A DNA stretch of 64,000 nucleotides from Baylisascaris procyonis (taxonomy: Eukaryota; Nematoda; Chromadorea; Rhabditida; Ascarididae): positions 1 through 64,000 of the forward strand of contig JAZARR010000202.1 in the NCBI GenBank assembly GCA_037389465.1, written 5' to 3'. Positions 30,901-45,003 of this stretch are shown here, in pieces. Numbering within the stretch: position 1 is the stretch's first letter; the number at the start of each line of letters is the position of its first letter. The translations under genes were made by a program, and so were the position numbers. The notes beneath the pieces are model-generated. The model was not told the origin of the DNA. It made no database searches and was given only the letters and a program-made list of their open reading frames with translations.

Positions 30901-33900
30901 AAATTCATAATGCTTAAACGTCGCCATTATATATCAAATAATTGGCGCATATGTCGTAGAGGAGTCGGGAAATATGAATAACTTATACAGATACAAACAT
31001 AGCGAAAAATTCGATTCAAAATAACGTAAAGCTTCATCGAAAATAGGACGTCATTTTATCAATCAATTGATGTGGTTACAAGTTGCAGATTCTTGCGCAC
31101 AGGACATTTGCGCCCTTTTCCCATTATAGTTGAGACGACCATATGTTCGTTCAATACAAAATGCATAACAAAACAACAATGATAATTCAAAATTTCTATT
31201 CTAAAGAATATAAATGAGAAAAAAATCGACAATTGAACTAGTAATTGTATTATAAGTAAAATGATTTACTATTATATATCAACTCACTACTATAAAATTA
31301 CGTAATTTATAGTGTACACTAATCTTTACTACTATAAAAATCATATAAGTTAGCATTATAAAGATAATTATAAAAAATCAATTTATACTTATTGGTTGAT
31401 AAGGTTCCTTATACATTAGCGTTAACATTTAAAGCTATAAGTTAAAGAATACGCAACCAATCCACTTCCTCACTTATTCAACAACTAAAAGTTTCCTCCT
31501 AAATCATCATTGCGACACTTTAAACAATGAGAGGTAAATAAGCAAAAAAAAAAAAGTGAACGAATTGTTTACAGAAAATTGACGAAGAACGAACGAAAAG
31601 GATTGGCGAATGGGATGAATGTTGAGAGAGCATTGCAACAAATGTAACGATGACTCATCACAACTTACAAACGTTGAAATTCACCTGGCTACGATTTAAG
31701 GTGGTATACAGACAATCATTCCAATCCTCTCTCCCTAATCAATGCCCCTCTCTCCCTCCTTCGTGTGTTCCCCCCCCCCCTCATTTCAAAGATATTTGAT
31801 GGGAAATTGCCCGATGCCTTTAAGATTGCTCCTTACTACGATAAGAACACTAATAAATTTCTATGAAGCGACTATTTGGTCGTTAAAAAGTTCATAGCAT
31901 TAACTCTAAAAGGATAAGAAAATCGAAATATTAAAAGCTAAAATTGCCAATAGTAGTATTTATTTGAGAGAGTTTCAAGGAGAAGAGCAAGTCAAAACTC
32001 ATATTCAATTATGGCTGCGATAATCTAAATTATCCATGGTACTCGTCATTATTCAATTCGAATAGTAAAAGAGAATGAAATGAGAGATGAAAGCAAAAAG
32101 AAGCATATATTAATTAATTGCGAATTTTAGGCGATCAGAAAAAAAGAAGCATTAGAAAAATCAAAAAAAAAATTTTTTTTTCGAAAGATGACATATACGA
32201 TTAAAATTGTGGTATGTAAATACTCTGAAATTATGAGAAATGATATAAATATACGATCGAAAACGATTAAAAATCTCATAAAATATTTTAAAAAATTCAA
32301 TAAAAATATTGAAATCTCTAGAAATAATATCAAAAAAAAAATCTTTTTCATTATTTTTTATTTCTAGAATTTCAAAATTTCCTAGCTATCAATCCATCTG
32401 CTCACGATTTTTTTTTTTCGCATTTAAAGAAGCGAATTAATCACCTATAATGAAAACTGGAAAAGGAAATTCTTGACTTTGAAAAAAAAATTGCCAAAGT
32501 TCAATCGAAAAACATACTTAAACGCAGAATCGAAAAACAATAGAAAACAAAGATAGTGAAACAATAAATCAAAATAATATCACATCGTATCAAATTCTTC
32601 GAAATACAACAAAAAATTTGCGAAATATTCAAAAAATTTTTCAATTTTCTTCATTCTTTTTTATTTCTTTCAATTACAATAAGAGATCCACTCATAATTT
32701 CAATGATTATGAGCTAATTATGAATTTTAATAACTGCTAAATTGGGAAAGGAAATTTATAAACGTACAGAAAATATAGTCCATTTAAACTTCTTTACTTG
32801 AAATAGTTCCTATATGCCACAAGTTTTAGAAAAAATAAAAAAATAAAAAACACAATTAAATATCAGCTCCTTATGTAATTAACATGTGCATTTTTTTTAT
32901 TAAAAACAAGCAGAATATTTTTCTACAACTTTTGCGTTCAAATTGTGATTTTAAAAAGTCCATTCACATTAATTAGGGTATCAAAACGATATATCACGCT
33001 TTTTGAAATTGAAGTGGAAAAAATTTTTTTCCGATGTTACATAATTTTTCTAGTGTGGTATTTTCGGAGTGGAAATATTATGAAAAATAAAATAAAAGAG
33101 AAATAATTTTAATGTTTTCTTAGTCGATCAAAAATTTTTACAAAAAGTTAATAATTCGAAAAGAAAATATACAGGAAATAAGAGCGATTAAGTGGCATCG
33201 GCCGAATTTTTTCCTACTTCGACGCATATTTTGCTTCGATTTCGAATATTTCATTCAATAAATAATTGCATCGGACTTCAAAAGAAAACAGCGAAATTCT
33301 GGAAGAACACTGGATTCTGTTGGCGCATCCGGGTTATTCTAATTTTACGTTAACAGATGCTTGATATTACAAGCATTGGCTATATATTGCTCGTGAAGTT
33401 CCATCCGTTGTGATGTGGAACACGAGAGCTAAATGTGCCGCTATTTCCGCAAACTCTCATGCTTTTGAAGCGAAGCGCTTCAATCCTATTCACATAAGTT
33501 GAGAGAGGAATCTAGTCGAACTGCTTTAGCAAAGTGAACTAAGAAGACACTATGACGTACAAACACCACCCACCACATTGGTTCAACTTGCGACACGTCA
33601 AACTATTTGATAACAGCTTCAAATTATATCAGCCTATCGATTATTAAAAAAAAAAAAATCAAGCAATGATCGTTTATATTCAAATTCGGTGCACTGCAAA
33701 ATGGGGGACCAAGTTCAGGCTTTATGACGATGTTCGTCAATAATAATTCTAGGTATCTTAGACAGTGAAAAAATTATGAGTATAATTAAGTTCTATTAAT
33801 ATAATTATGAGTATAATTAAATTCTAGGTATAATTAAGTATTAAATCGCGAAGAAATCTCTATGAAAAGAGATGAGGAAAAATCTTTTATTGTATGAGCG

Positions 33901-34769
33901 AATAGCAACGCTCAAACGTAGCAGAAGAATATTTAAAAAGCACACAGTAGAAAATCAACAATAAAACATGAATATGAAAAACAGGAAAACGCATCACCGT
34001 TTTAAACAATACCACTCAAGATAGTGGAAAGCTTCCATAAATTTATCGCTGTGTACAAAATATCAGCATAATAGCAAAGCCTTGTTTTCAATAATTCAAT
34101 AATTTTCAATTATTAGGTCATTCGATGAATTATTTGCGATGAAACAATAACTTCCGTTGAAAGGGGGCACAAAACTGGACAAATTCTCAAGAAATATTTT
34201 AATATTTTCTATTTTCAGCACTTTTTTTTGAGACCTTCAACGACAATCTTCGGCTATGGCCGAGTATCACGGGGATCATAGAACCATGGCTTAGAATCAT
34301 AATATCACAAGACCGCGGCTGAGTACTTCTATTTAAAGTGAGCGATGCTTGAAAAGCTGTGGTATAGATATGAGCAAGAGTAAAGCTTGAGGAAAATATG
34401 TTTCCTCCACTATATAATGGGTGAATAGTGTCGAGCAAGCTCAAGGTTTAAGATCAAATGATAAAATATGGTCAAGGGAGCATAGATTTTTTTCTCGACT
34501 CTGGCGTATTTTTCTTGTCGCTTTGCTCTCATTCCCTCCTCCATCTTTTCGCTCTTTCATGCATAGCTCACTCAAAACAAGCGAACAAGCCCATATACAT
34601 TACGTTTTACTTTGATTTTCTTCGAATAATTCGTTCAATATTTCATCATTTAACTCGAATATTATTTGGTTTTAAAGTATAATCCTCACCTCGTCTTTCG
34701 CCTTTAATTTATCTCTAATTTCGCTATATATCATAAAATGTCTTTTTTTTTCAGACTAAGCAAATAAAT

Positions 34770-34796
34770 ATCATTATTGCATATGCAAATAATGAT
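34770..34796. promoter_or_regulatory. near-perfect 27-nt palindrome containing ATGCAAAT
   Basis: ATCATTATT-GCATATGC-AAATAATGAT pairs with itself except for one bulged base. It contains the POU-type octamer ATGCAAAT at 34783-34790. It lies about 3.9 kb upstream of the calsyntenin ATG. Regulatory role is inferred from sequence only. Confidence 0.4.
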
Positions 34797-35879
34797 CTAT
34801 AAGCAATCTATAAATCTATAAAAAAAAGCAATAAACATATTCTAAATCGAAGAAATAGATTCAATTATTCCAAATACGTTAACATCATAAAGTGTTAATG
34901 TGTATATCTCGAGATATTTGTATAGTTTTACTATTTGACGAAGCATTAACGATTATCGAGAATATTACAGTTAATGATTGAACTTTCGTTGCTATTAAAG
35001 GCATAAAATATTGTGAAAATATACTTTAAAATATGCGTTTTGAAATTTTAACAACTAAGTCGCTTGTGAAAATTTCTTTGCAAGAGAAATTATAAGTTTT
35101 GAAGCCGAAAGAAAGAAATAATGAATGTTAGTTTCGGAAAAATTTGGCCATATAAGGATCATATTGTGCTGATAAAACAATGATGGAGAGGAATATGAGA
35201 GAATGAACAAATGAAAAATGTTAATTGATAGAAATTAAAAAAAAATATTGGCATAAGTGAAGCATAAGCAACTCGTTTTATCGCTCAAAGTTGAACAAAT
35301 AAAGGCAGGTGGTTATGATGTTATTGGTTCAACGGAATACTCATAAACTAATGACCTTCCATACTCCTACGAATCACTCCATTCTCTTTCTTCTCCCTTC
35401 ATTTACCACTATTCTCCCAAAAGACGAGAGCTGACACAGATTGGATCTCAGAGGTTTTGTGCTATTTTTTAATCCCGAAACAAGGTAAGGGTGAGATTTT
35501 ATTATTAAATTCTATGCCGAATTTCAGGTTGCAGTTCGAGTTTGTTTTACGATTTGACCTTCTCTTAAAATCTCATTCAACAATTTGCTAAGTGAGCAAA
35601 GTGCAATAATAGGAAGTGAAAGGCAAATCCAAAAGTCGCAAACAATGATAACTAGGCTAATGCATACAAGTGCAATCGCTCTTTACAGTAAGAAAATATG
35701 ATGATTGGACTGTTGGATCGGGCAACTCAAGCTCGCTTAGATAAAGACCGCTTTTTAAATCCGACGGTGACAGATGTATGATAACATCGGCGAGCAAATG
35801 GTTTCGACAGCTCAGCTCAGCTTCAAAATGAAGCAATGCCTCTAAAGAATCGAGGAGAAATGTGCTGAAGAACTATGAA

Positions 35880-36930
35880 CATATATGTGCTGCCTGAGGC
35901 TGTCAAAAGGTCGCCGTTCCACACAAATAATTATAAATTCAGAAGGCGCACGACAGAATTCAGCACGAAATGAAAGAAGTGAGCACATACACACTCTCGA
36001 GGAGGCATTTTTCGTGTTTAAGGCGCCTAGCTATTGCGTCAAAATGTTGTCGATAAAAGGCGTTGACGAGAGGCAAAAAAAAGAAAGGCCAAGCGCATTT
36101 GTGTCGATCCCTTCGCTATCCCCTTAGGCTTGCCTACCCCTCCATGCCACTTAAAGCAGCTCACATCAACGGCAGCAGCAGCAGCACAAGCAACAACACC
36201 AACGGCAATCCCTCGTCACTTCGAGAACAAAAATCGAACTATGGGCGGCGACTTAGCTATCTACATTGGCGTGTTCGGGTGCTCTAAGAGCATCGTGCCT
36301 CCCTATTGGTTGTTACTATGGCAGCACACCCCGTTTGCAACTTGCATAAAGCTTGCGCGATGTGCGTTGCGCATTTAAACGCTTCACTAAAGTGAAGAAC
36401 ATTAACCATCATTCGTTACTTAAATAACTACTATAGTTGTTCGTTGATGTTAAATAAATCAATGAAAAGGTTCAGCAAAGGTCATGTCGTTTTGGATAAT
36501 CTTTTCGCATCTGCATTGACGTCTCATTGTTCCTTCAGTGGTGTATACGAGAGAATTGATCGATAAACGACCGCTTCGTCATTGCCATCTCATGTGGGCG
36601 AGAAAGTACGAAGGAGGTCACAATCCATCCGTGTCACAAGTACTCTGCAGGATCGAGGGCAACTTCAGCTTTCGCTATCACATAAAAAAACTGGTCAAGG
36701 GTACACTAAAGTACGTATGTAGGACTGCTCCCGCTAAAGCCCCTTCCTCCACCCGCAGTTTTATAGATTAATCGCTGTCGCCGCTTTGGCCGTCGACGAC
36801 CCTGCAGTACCCGCCTCCCTCCCCTTCTCCCCCTCCCCACACCCACATGATAGCACCTCGATCTGCCAAAAAAGCCGCTGTTCCCTTGGACATCTCGACA
36901 AGGCCGCAAGTGGTCGAGGCACGCATAAGT
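35880..36930. promoter_or_regulatory. GC-richer kilobase, candidate distal promoter
   Basis: GC content is visibly higher than anywhere nearby, with many CpGs and long stretches open in several frames without a convincing protein. It holds a CAG run (36171-36187), a CCAAT box on the minus strand (ATTGG at 36305-36309) and, 3 bp away, GTTACTATGGCAGC (36312-36325), one mismatch from the RFX X-box consensus. A pyrimidine-rich stretch lies at about 36805-36840. On position it could be a promoter for the minus-strand calsyntenin 5 kb away or for an unseen gene. Confidence 0.4.
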
Positions 36931-37198
36931 TCCTAAAATCGAAGATTAAACAAGCACGAGGAAGAATGATTAAATTAATGCTAGTAAAAAACTCAAAAAT
37001 TTGAGAAGGAAACTTGGAGGAAATTACCCAAAAATTGGAAATTTGCAACTCGACCAACGTACAATTACCACGAAAACTGCTAATAATGAAGAGTGAAAAG
37101 ATTAGTCAAAAAATTGTTGCAGAAAATTTTGTCAAAAAATGCAAGGAATATGTCCTAGATGTATAAGATGAAATGTCCTGGGAGAACAGCTCGTCATC

Positions 37199-37216
37199 CG
37201 TTTGGCATGCCAAACG
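37199..37216. repeat. perfect 18-bp palindrome
   Basis: CGTTTGGCATGCCAAACG is fully self-complementary and includes TTGGC/GCCAA half sites as used by NFI-type factors, although with 2-bp rather than the usual 5-bp spacing. Confidence 0.9.
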
Positions 37217-37973
37217 AGTGCAATAATATTAAGCGTCACAATGAATGCATGATCATTGAATTTCAAACTGGGATAAATCTTATTTGACCAAGATAACAAA
37301 GCATAAGGAGGAAACGAAAACGAGATGGTTACATCATTTGTACCTTTCGACGGTGGGGAACACTATTATCTACAATTAACAACAGCTAATTCCTTGTAAA
37401 TATGCACAAGTAAAAAACAATATCAACGTAGAAGAAACAGATTCCTTGCCGACGTTTCAAAAAATCTCCCGGATTCTGGATATGTCTGTGAAGGAAATTG
37501 GCATCACTACAACATAGTTGATTCAATAAACTATTGGACTGTTCCAAATCTATCTCCCGTTCTTTAAAATATTCTTCTTCACCAGAAGGTCATGCAACGC
37601 AAGACTCACGATACCAATTTTACGGCGAAATCTATGTGCAATGATTTCTCAAGACAATTCAGAGTTTACCATCTTGAAGAAATTCATTAGCCTTTGAAAT
37701 CGATAAATGAAATGGACAACAAAATAGCATATTTAAAAAAAAAAATTGAACCTGCACCTCATATCTTAGTTAATCTAATATATTCGAACTTGTTTTCGCA
37801 AAAATTAGGCATTAATAATCTTGGAAATAAACCCTTATAAAGAATATTAGTTTTGAAAAGAGACAGCAATTGAAGTATGCGTTTACCACGATTGCATCGA
37901 GCAAAGTGCATCTAGAGGCTGGTGGCTTCTTCGACGGTTGTCAATAGTAACGACAACTCGTTGAGGGCACATG

Positions 37974-38026
37974 TTGACGTTCGCCTCACTTCCACTATGG
38001 TGAACGTCAAATTGCTTAACGTCAAC
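37974..38026. promoter_or_regulatory. inverted TTGACGTTC repeats with three ACGTCA half sites
   Basis: TTGACGTTC at 37974-37982 is mirrored by GAACGTCAA at 38002-38010, and AACGTCAAC follows at 38018-38026. Each contains the bZIP half site TGACGT/ACGTCA. The surrounding 37.9-38.06 kb is GC-richer than its neighbours. Confidence 0.5.
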
Positions 38027-41000
38027 CAGCTAGTGCCAGCCGGCTTCCTAGTTGCCTATAGAATTGCCGTTTAGTGGAATGCATATATCTCATCATTCGT
38101 TAACATGCGATAACTGCTGCTCGGTTTTGTGTGAATTCACTTTGCTATGAAACCTCAAATGTCATCAAGCACGAATACGAAAATGTCCCATTCATGAATT
38201 CATCACATAAAGTGCATAACTTCAAATACTCAGAAATAGAAAATCAGTGAAATTTGAGTTTAGGTTTCTTTACTCACATAAAGAAAAAAAAAACGTCAGT
38301 TGAACGTTGAAATATATTTGAACAGCTTAAGCTTCTCGAGCTAAAGCTTGAGAAGCTCGAGCGTACAAAACACACAATCGTTTCTGAGGCTCAATTATTT
38401 GAAAGTTTGAAAGTAAAAGTAAAGGTAGCGGGAAGTTATTGCCATCGTTTATTAAAAAACTTAAAAAGTGTGAAATTAAGCCAATGAAACTGCTGAATCA
38501 TGTACTTTTTACGTTACGATTAAATCCAACTCAACGACTCTATGAATATTCACCAAAAATGCATCACTATGCAATTGTGTACTCTTATTTCTTCTTTGTC
38601 GTCTAGTTGTGGAAATCTTAGCAGGCAAATTGTTAACTCAAGCATTAATAACTCGTAGCGAAGGCAGGTGATCAAGCCGAAGAAATGACGTGATATTGGG
38701 CATAGGATTGCGTTCATCAAATTCTCTGATTTCATCTACCCAAGCTTTAGAGTGCAATATCTCGAACAACGACACAGATCCAAATGCACAAACAACGAGA
38801 CAAACATATATACCTTACGCAGACAAACATAAAAACATACACGAGATATATACAAATGCACATAAACAGAAAGACAATATCAATTATATGCACTCCCACA
38901 TAATTGCACTCTATCAGATCCATGAAAATCAATATATAAAAGACTAGGTAAAATTTTAACCGAAAATCATCACATCGAAATATGGCCACTTCAGGCCGTG
39001 GGAACTATAGGCTTGCAATAACCGAAGGAGGTAAGAAAAAGTTGCACTCTAGGATTTCATGGATATAGGCGTATAAAATTGGCTAGTCTATGGAACAACG
39101 TTGATCATATCAGCACAAGGATACAGGAATTTGTGAGGTCTATCTATCTTATTTATCACTACGTTTCAGAGGTATTTTTGAGTAGAAAAGTCTCATATGA
39201 TGGGGTTTTTACTGATAGATTTCTAAGCCTAACTCCGATGGACACCCTAATATGGATTTCATATCTCCTCTTTGCCTGAGAAAAAAACCTTCAAGCTCGG
39301 TAACGAGAAATAGACTCAGATATTCCAACTTTGACTGCTTTTAGAAATAATGATCAACTCTTTTTGAGTGATGGAATTGGCTCTATAATCGACTCCATAT
39401 CTATCGAACATCGGCATGAAACTTTTCTAAACGAATGAGCCAAAACTAACACGCATCGACGAAGATATTTGAAGGTCAACAAGCGCAACAAATTTCACTT
39501 CACACAAAAATCCAATAAAATAGGAGTACTTGGAATGCTTGATGGCTTATATAAGTGAAAAAAGCAATTTGAAAGACGCCTCTTGAATGTCATTCGAGAG
39601 TGCTCTTGCATAGTACAATATTTATGCTAGTAAATATAATGCAATATCCCAAAATCTGGTGTGTACCTCTTATTTCGGTATTTGCTATCAATGAGGTCGT
39701 AGTGATATTCCTCAGTCACATTTGTGCCCCTCCTCGATCCCCCATCAAATTCTTAGGCGTTATTCCATCTTAAACATCGTTCTCGTCGTATTCCTCATCC
39801 ATATACTATTCTGGACTCTAATCGAGTTCTATCAGGAATTTGGATGTGAAAAACTTCCTACTACTCGGAAAGATCGCCTCTTTAATCGAAAATTGCACTA
39901 AGGTTGCAATTTGAGAATTGCAGTAAAATTGCAATGATGAAATCTAAAGTATGGAATTTGCAAAATGAAAATACAGTGCATGAAGTTATAATTCAGAAAA
40001 AGAAAAAGAAGTCGAAAAATTGATAATATAAGATTGAGAAAATCGGAGAATTTCCAAATAGAATTGCATTGTTATTTGCAATGACTGTCAAAGAATTCAA
40101 AATCACATCGAAAATAATATATTGGTTACAAGTAAAACTGCCGAAGTGAAAATTTTTTTGCATTTCTTTTTCAAAGAAAATTTTTTGAATTTTTTTTTCT
40201 CAAAGAAATGCTAGTTTTTAAGCGCGATTTGCATCCATTTCACTAGCAATTTTAGCAATTATAGCATTCGCAGCAAGTTTACAGCAATTTATAGCACTTT
40301 TTATAACATAAAATTTTTACAAGTTTTTACAAATTTATAATTAGATAGTTTCAGTCTTTTTGCACAATGGAAACATAGAATTATTTAAACCCATAAATGC
40401 ACCATTAATTAAAAACATGAGATTATTTAAGAACTATGAGTGCAAAATAAAATATAAAAATGAACAAGAAGATAGTGAAAAGATAGAAGTTGATAGTAGC
40501 AGTCATATAACGGTTAGGTAAAGAAATCGTTTGCTTTAGCGTTTAGAAAATAGTTTCATTGTTAGATCATTTAGTTGTTATATGCACAATCAGCAAATAG
40601 TTCAAATATGCACAATTACTATGGATAATTCCAAAACTATATATTAATTATTACAACTCTCTTCATATCATTCATACTCACTTTGAAATTTAGTGAACCA
40701 TTTAAGGTGACTACTTTTTGTGCCATTCAACTGATGGACACCTCAAAATTGGGTATTTAAACCTTTTTTTAAAACTTATTCTAAAATATTGGAGAAGTTG
40801 CAAAAGCTGAATATTTGCAACGAACTTTATTAAGATTAAAATAGTCGACGATATCCATCTTATGAACCTCAAACATCTCTCTTCATATTTCATTACAATC
40901 ATCATCTACTTCATTAATATAATTGCTAAGAGAAAAACGAAAGAAAAGAAAGAAAGCATTTCACTTCGCCGAACTAATAAATGTTGATTAATTTCTTCGG

Positions 41001-43640
41001 AAAAAGAAAACTTGAAATTAAAAAGAAAATTTTTGAGAAAAAAAATTTTTCAACAAATAATTAATTCAAAAAATTGAAAAAAAAATTTCATTTAAATTCA
41101 ACCTTACACAATAAAAATTTCATCGAACATAAAACAATTAGTGCATTATTAAAATAAATGAAAAAAAAACTTCAATAATCAAAGCTATTCTAATATGCAC
41201 ATATGAGAATATCACACTTCACTAATTGAGAGATGTATACTCAAATTGAAATTTGCACTTTTATGCGCTATCAAAAAAAAAAAAAAAAATTTGCATTTAC
41301 AAAGTGCATCATGGCAATATCTGTCATGTTTGTGCGTCTAAATGTGTGTATGTATGTGTCTGTCTCTGTATGAATGTGTCTGTTTAATGACGTCATTATG
41401 TGTAATCTTAATTGAATAGCTTATGAAAATTACCCAACTTTAAAAGTGATTGAGAATAAAAACTTTCGCAGTAATGCAACTCGCTATTCTATGGAATTTG
41501 ATTCAGTATGAAGATTGCACCAAATCCCATAGAAATGTCATTGGATAAAAACAATGAAATTGAATTATGTTATTATACCACTTTGTTATGTTAAAATATT
41601 CAACACTACGTTCTATATATTAATAAAAATAACAGACCAAATTATTATTGCACATGTCAAATTATAATTCAGCTTCATTAAGTAATAACTATGCAGGAGG
41701 AGAGTAAAAAAACATCAAGAAAAAAACTCTAAGATTGTTCATAAGAAGCTGATGGTGTCATATATAAAAAACTTTATTTAATTTATTTAAGTAATTTATA
41801 TTTAAGTAATAATTTATTAGTATTATTTATTAGTAATCATAAAACTTTTACTAATAAAGTTAATAACTTAGATTTTATCAACGAATTTAATGAAAAAAGC
41901 TAAGAAAAATATTTAAAAATAGAATCATGCTGAATCATGTGGCAGCAATATGGAATGCGGCAAGATTGCAATTTTTTTTTTTATGAACAACGCAATCAAC
42001 CTATTGCTTTGCGAAATTGTCTGCTGACTAAGCACGATGAAACTTAGAGACAACCATTAAGGGACTTCATGCACTTTTACGTACAGAAGTTACTGATAGC
42101 AGCGAAGAAAATCAAGGTGGGAGAGGAAGTATTATTATGGATCTGCCCAATCCCTTCCGACCCTTTCCCTCTCCCTCCCCTCAGCCTCTATTTTGTGTTA
42201 CATTCAGAAACATCGCTAAAGAATCAATGCAGCTGTTATGAGTAAGAACAAGTAAATATCATAAGTAAGTGAATGGAATTAATATGGGATTAGAATCTGA
42301 TCAGAAAATAAACTCTATGAGCTTTTGCTATTGTTGCGAATAAAAACTTCTAAAATTTCGGCTTTTTTTTTCCGAAATTTTTTTCATAGTTCAAAAGAAG
42401 TCGTCAAATTTTCGGAAAACATTTCTTCTCTTAAAAAAATTGAACATGAATCTCATCGAAATATTGGTAGTGAGATAAATGAAAAAAAAGAAATGAAAAA
42501 GAATAGAAAATTTTGAGCAAAGAAAGATAGAAGAAACAGAAAAATTTGAATAAAAAAAAAGAACGAAAAAAAGCACTTAGTAAATGTGTGAAATTAGTTG
42601 ATAGAATCAAATGAGATAGCACACGATAGGAAATGAATAAGAAAAAAAAAGACATTAAAAGAAAGAAGATTGCCTCAGAGGAAGTCGAAAAGGAAATGAC
42701 GTATAGAATAGGCTGCTAGGTTATTTTTCTGTAAGCGAAAAAAAAGAAAGACTCGACTCGATCATCTCTTTTAGACACATTTGAATAGTTGCAGACTAAC
42801 GAATATTTCAGCAATTCGAAACTCTTTTTGAGGGACATCGAAAAATATGTCATTCTTTTTTTGCATAAATATAAAAAATATGGAAATCTAATCAATTATT
42901 CAAATATTGACTGCGTAGACGAATTAATCATATAATTAGTAGACAACTTAATATGAAAGTAATTTAATTAATTGAAATTTATATTATAATTTAGTATTTA
43001 AAATATAATTTGTAATGCACCTCCTTTCGAAAAAAAAAAACTAAAATTTGTGGAACAAAATTGGTATAAGTATCATCGCAAAGAATAGATATTTAAGCCT
43101 AAATAGATCTTTATTCCAAATGATTTAGGAAGAAATGTTATGATTTTAATCTATTGGTTAACTGTTTTTGAATGATTTGAAAGAAATGATCTAAGAATTT
43201 TTGATTTTAATGAGCACAATAGAAATTATTGATTGATTGATAATTTGATTATGATTTTTATAGGAAAGAAGAAAAAAAAAACGATTCGAGAACTAAGAAT
43301 ATAAGAATATTAAAAAATACTAGAAATTTAAGATATAGATAGACAGAGTAGGAAAATATAAGAGTACAATTAAAGAGAGAGTAATTGTATGCAGCAGCTA
43401 ATTAAACGCATTCGTTTAGTTGTTATTGAATTTAATTCAGTGAATAAAACTTTCACGAATTATGAGAAGACGACAGTATTATATTCGTCAATTATTCAAG
43501 CATTCTTCGCAAATACTGATGAATAACTTGCGTGAACTATATTCAAAAGCTTTCATAAATTATAGTACGGATAACAATTTCATCTATGTGAAACTTCCAT
43601 CTGAATCATTTTCATCTATATATCTCTCTTGCAGATATAA

Positions 43641-43760
43641 ATAATTCCCTCACTATTATCTATAATAAAAACATAGAATAGTAAAAATAAATACTATATA
43701 ATAATTCCCTCACTATCATCTATAATAAAAACATAGAATAGTAAAAATAAATACTATATT
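43641..43760. repeat. tandem duplication of a 60-bp unit
   Basis: 43641-43700 and 43701-43760 differ by a single base (CACTATTATC versus CACTATCATC) apart from the junction, so this is a recent tandem duplication. Confidence 0.95.
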
Positions 43761-44861
43761 TTGACGCTAGAAATACTATACTGTACGAAGTCAAAGACGC
43801 TCTATATGTTCTACGGTAAAAATAGAGAACACTGTGATGACGTCATAGATTTTAATATGAAGGTGCTGTGGAAAGGGAAAGGGAGAGGGAGAGTTAGGGG
43901 TGGAGGATGGGGGTGGGGGGTGGATTCAAGGAGAGCTACAGCTGCACACGCCTTCCTTTTTAGCCGTTGCTGCATATATCTTTTTGGCTTCTGAAACTAA
44001 AGTATTTATAAGATTTCAAATAGAATCGCTCAATGCTCGCTTAAATTCTAGTAATTTGACAATGTTTACTCAACAATAATGATATGAATTTTACCTTTAT
44101 AAATATATCTTTACAACCTTATCAGTTATTTCAAAAGACGCCTTTGGATATAACCTATTTGGAACTATTCCATGTCAATATTTTGAATTTTTCTAAATAA
44201 TACATCCATCAGTAAATCACTTTTGCTCTTTCATTCACTCCTATCATCGAAGAACGGATATATTGGCAAACATGATATAGTTGGTATAGGTGTGGAATTA
44301 TGCGTCATAATATCGCACAGGTGTGAAAAAAAACATACATTGCACAAGTATTTATTTATATTTGAATGATGAGAAAGGAATAAATGCCCCCTGTTCCTTT
44401 CAATAGCTCACTTTATTTCGTTGACAAATAATTATTTTACAATTAGCTTCATTTATTTCTTATTCTGAATATCGGGCAATACCCTTTCTTCCTATTTTTA
44501 CGAACCAAAAAGCTTTGTTTGAATTGATTATACGCGGAATATATGAATATCAAAATTTACATATGGATTTCACTGGATTTTTTGAATGGAAGAGAAGCTT
44601 TCCATCGTTCATTTAAAAAGTGAATATAACTTTACGATATATTACTAGTATACTTGTCAGTAATGTCAAATAGGAAATCGAAAATCGTGATCGAGTGCAT
44701 AACAATGTGAAATCTTTTGCAAGTAAATAAGAGCGATAAGAAGATAACGGAAAATTCCTTGAAAATTTTTTAGTCATAAATAACTCTAATAAATTCAAAG
44801 CATATTTGAGCAGTTTCTCCTTCTCCCTTCACCCCTTGTTCCCTCGAATCGCTAATCTTAC

Positions 44862-45003
44862 CCAGTAAGAAGGGAACGGCCGCAACCAACGATAAAAAGC
44901 ATTGGGAGGAATTGAAAATTCCAGAAATTTCAAAGAAAATTACCAAGAAATGCGAAAGATTCGACACCGTTGGCACTTTTCCGGTTAAATCAAATCTAAT
45001 CAC
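44862..45003 (-). other. exon-like open segment, unidentified
   Basis: On the minus strand a TTTTGCAG acceptor is followed by 47 open codons (VIRFDLTGKVPTVSN at the start, LVAAVPFLLG at the end) and a strong G|GTAAGA donor. The peptide is hydrophobic in its second half. No family match. It may be an alternative or 5' exon of a minus-strand gene, or chance. Confidence 0.2.

Larger units (their letters stand above)
30853..35870. other. 5' region of calsyntenin; no gene recognised
   Basis: A/T-rich. Contains a poly(C) run at about 31769-31779, A-rich stretches, and an imperfect palindrome with an octamer word at 34770-34796. Open frames at about 34200-34680 have no recognisable motif or splice context. 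The calsyntenin promoter or 5' UTR introns may lie here. Confidence 0.45.

Noticed and set aside
36063..36378. Overlapping + strand frames with a Ser/Ala/Thr-rich run from the CAG repeat
   Set aside because: Two frames are open because the DNA is GC-richer; no motif, no splice sites that support either.
38327..38360. AAGCTTCTCGAGC / GCTTGAGAAGCTCGAG inverted and direct repeats
   Set aside because: Short overlapping HindIII/XhoI-type palindromes; no longer structure extends from them.
41428..41441. AATTACCCAACTTT, similar to part of the nematode SL1 spliced leader
   Set aside because: Only 13 of 14 bases match a partial leader, the leader end is different, no GT donor follows, and there is no Sm site or SL RNA fold around it.
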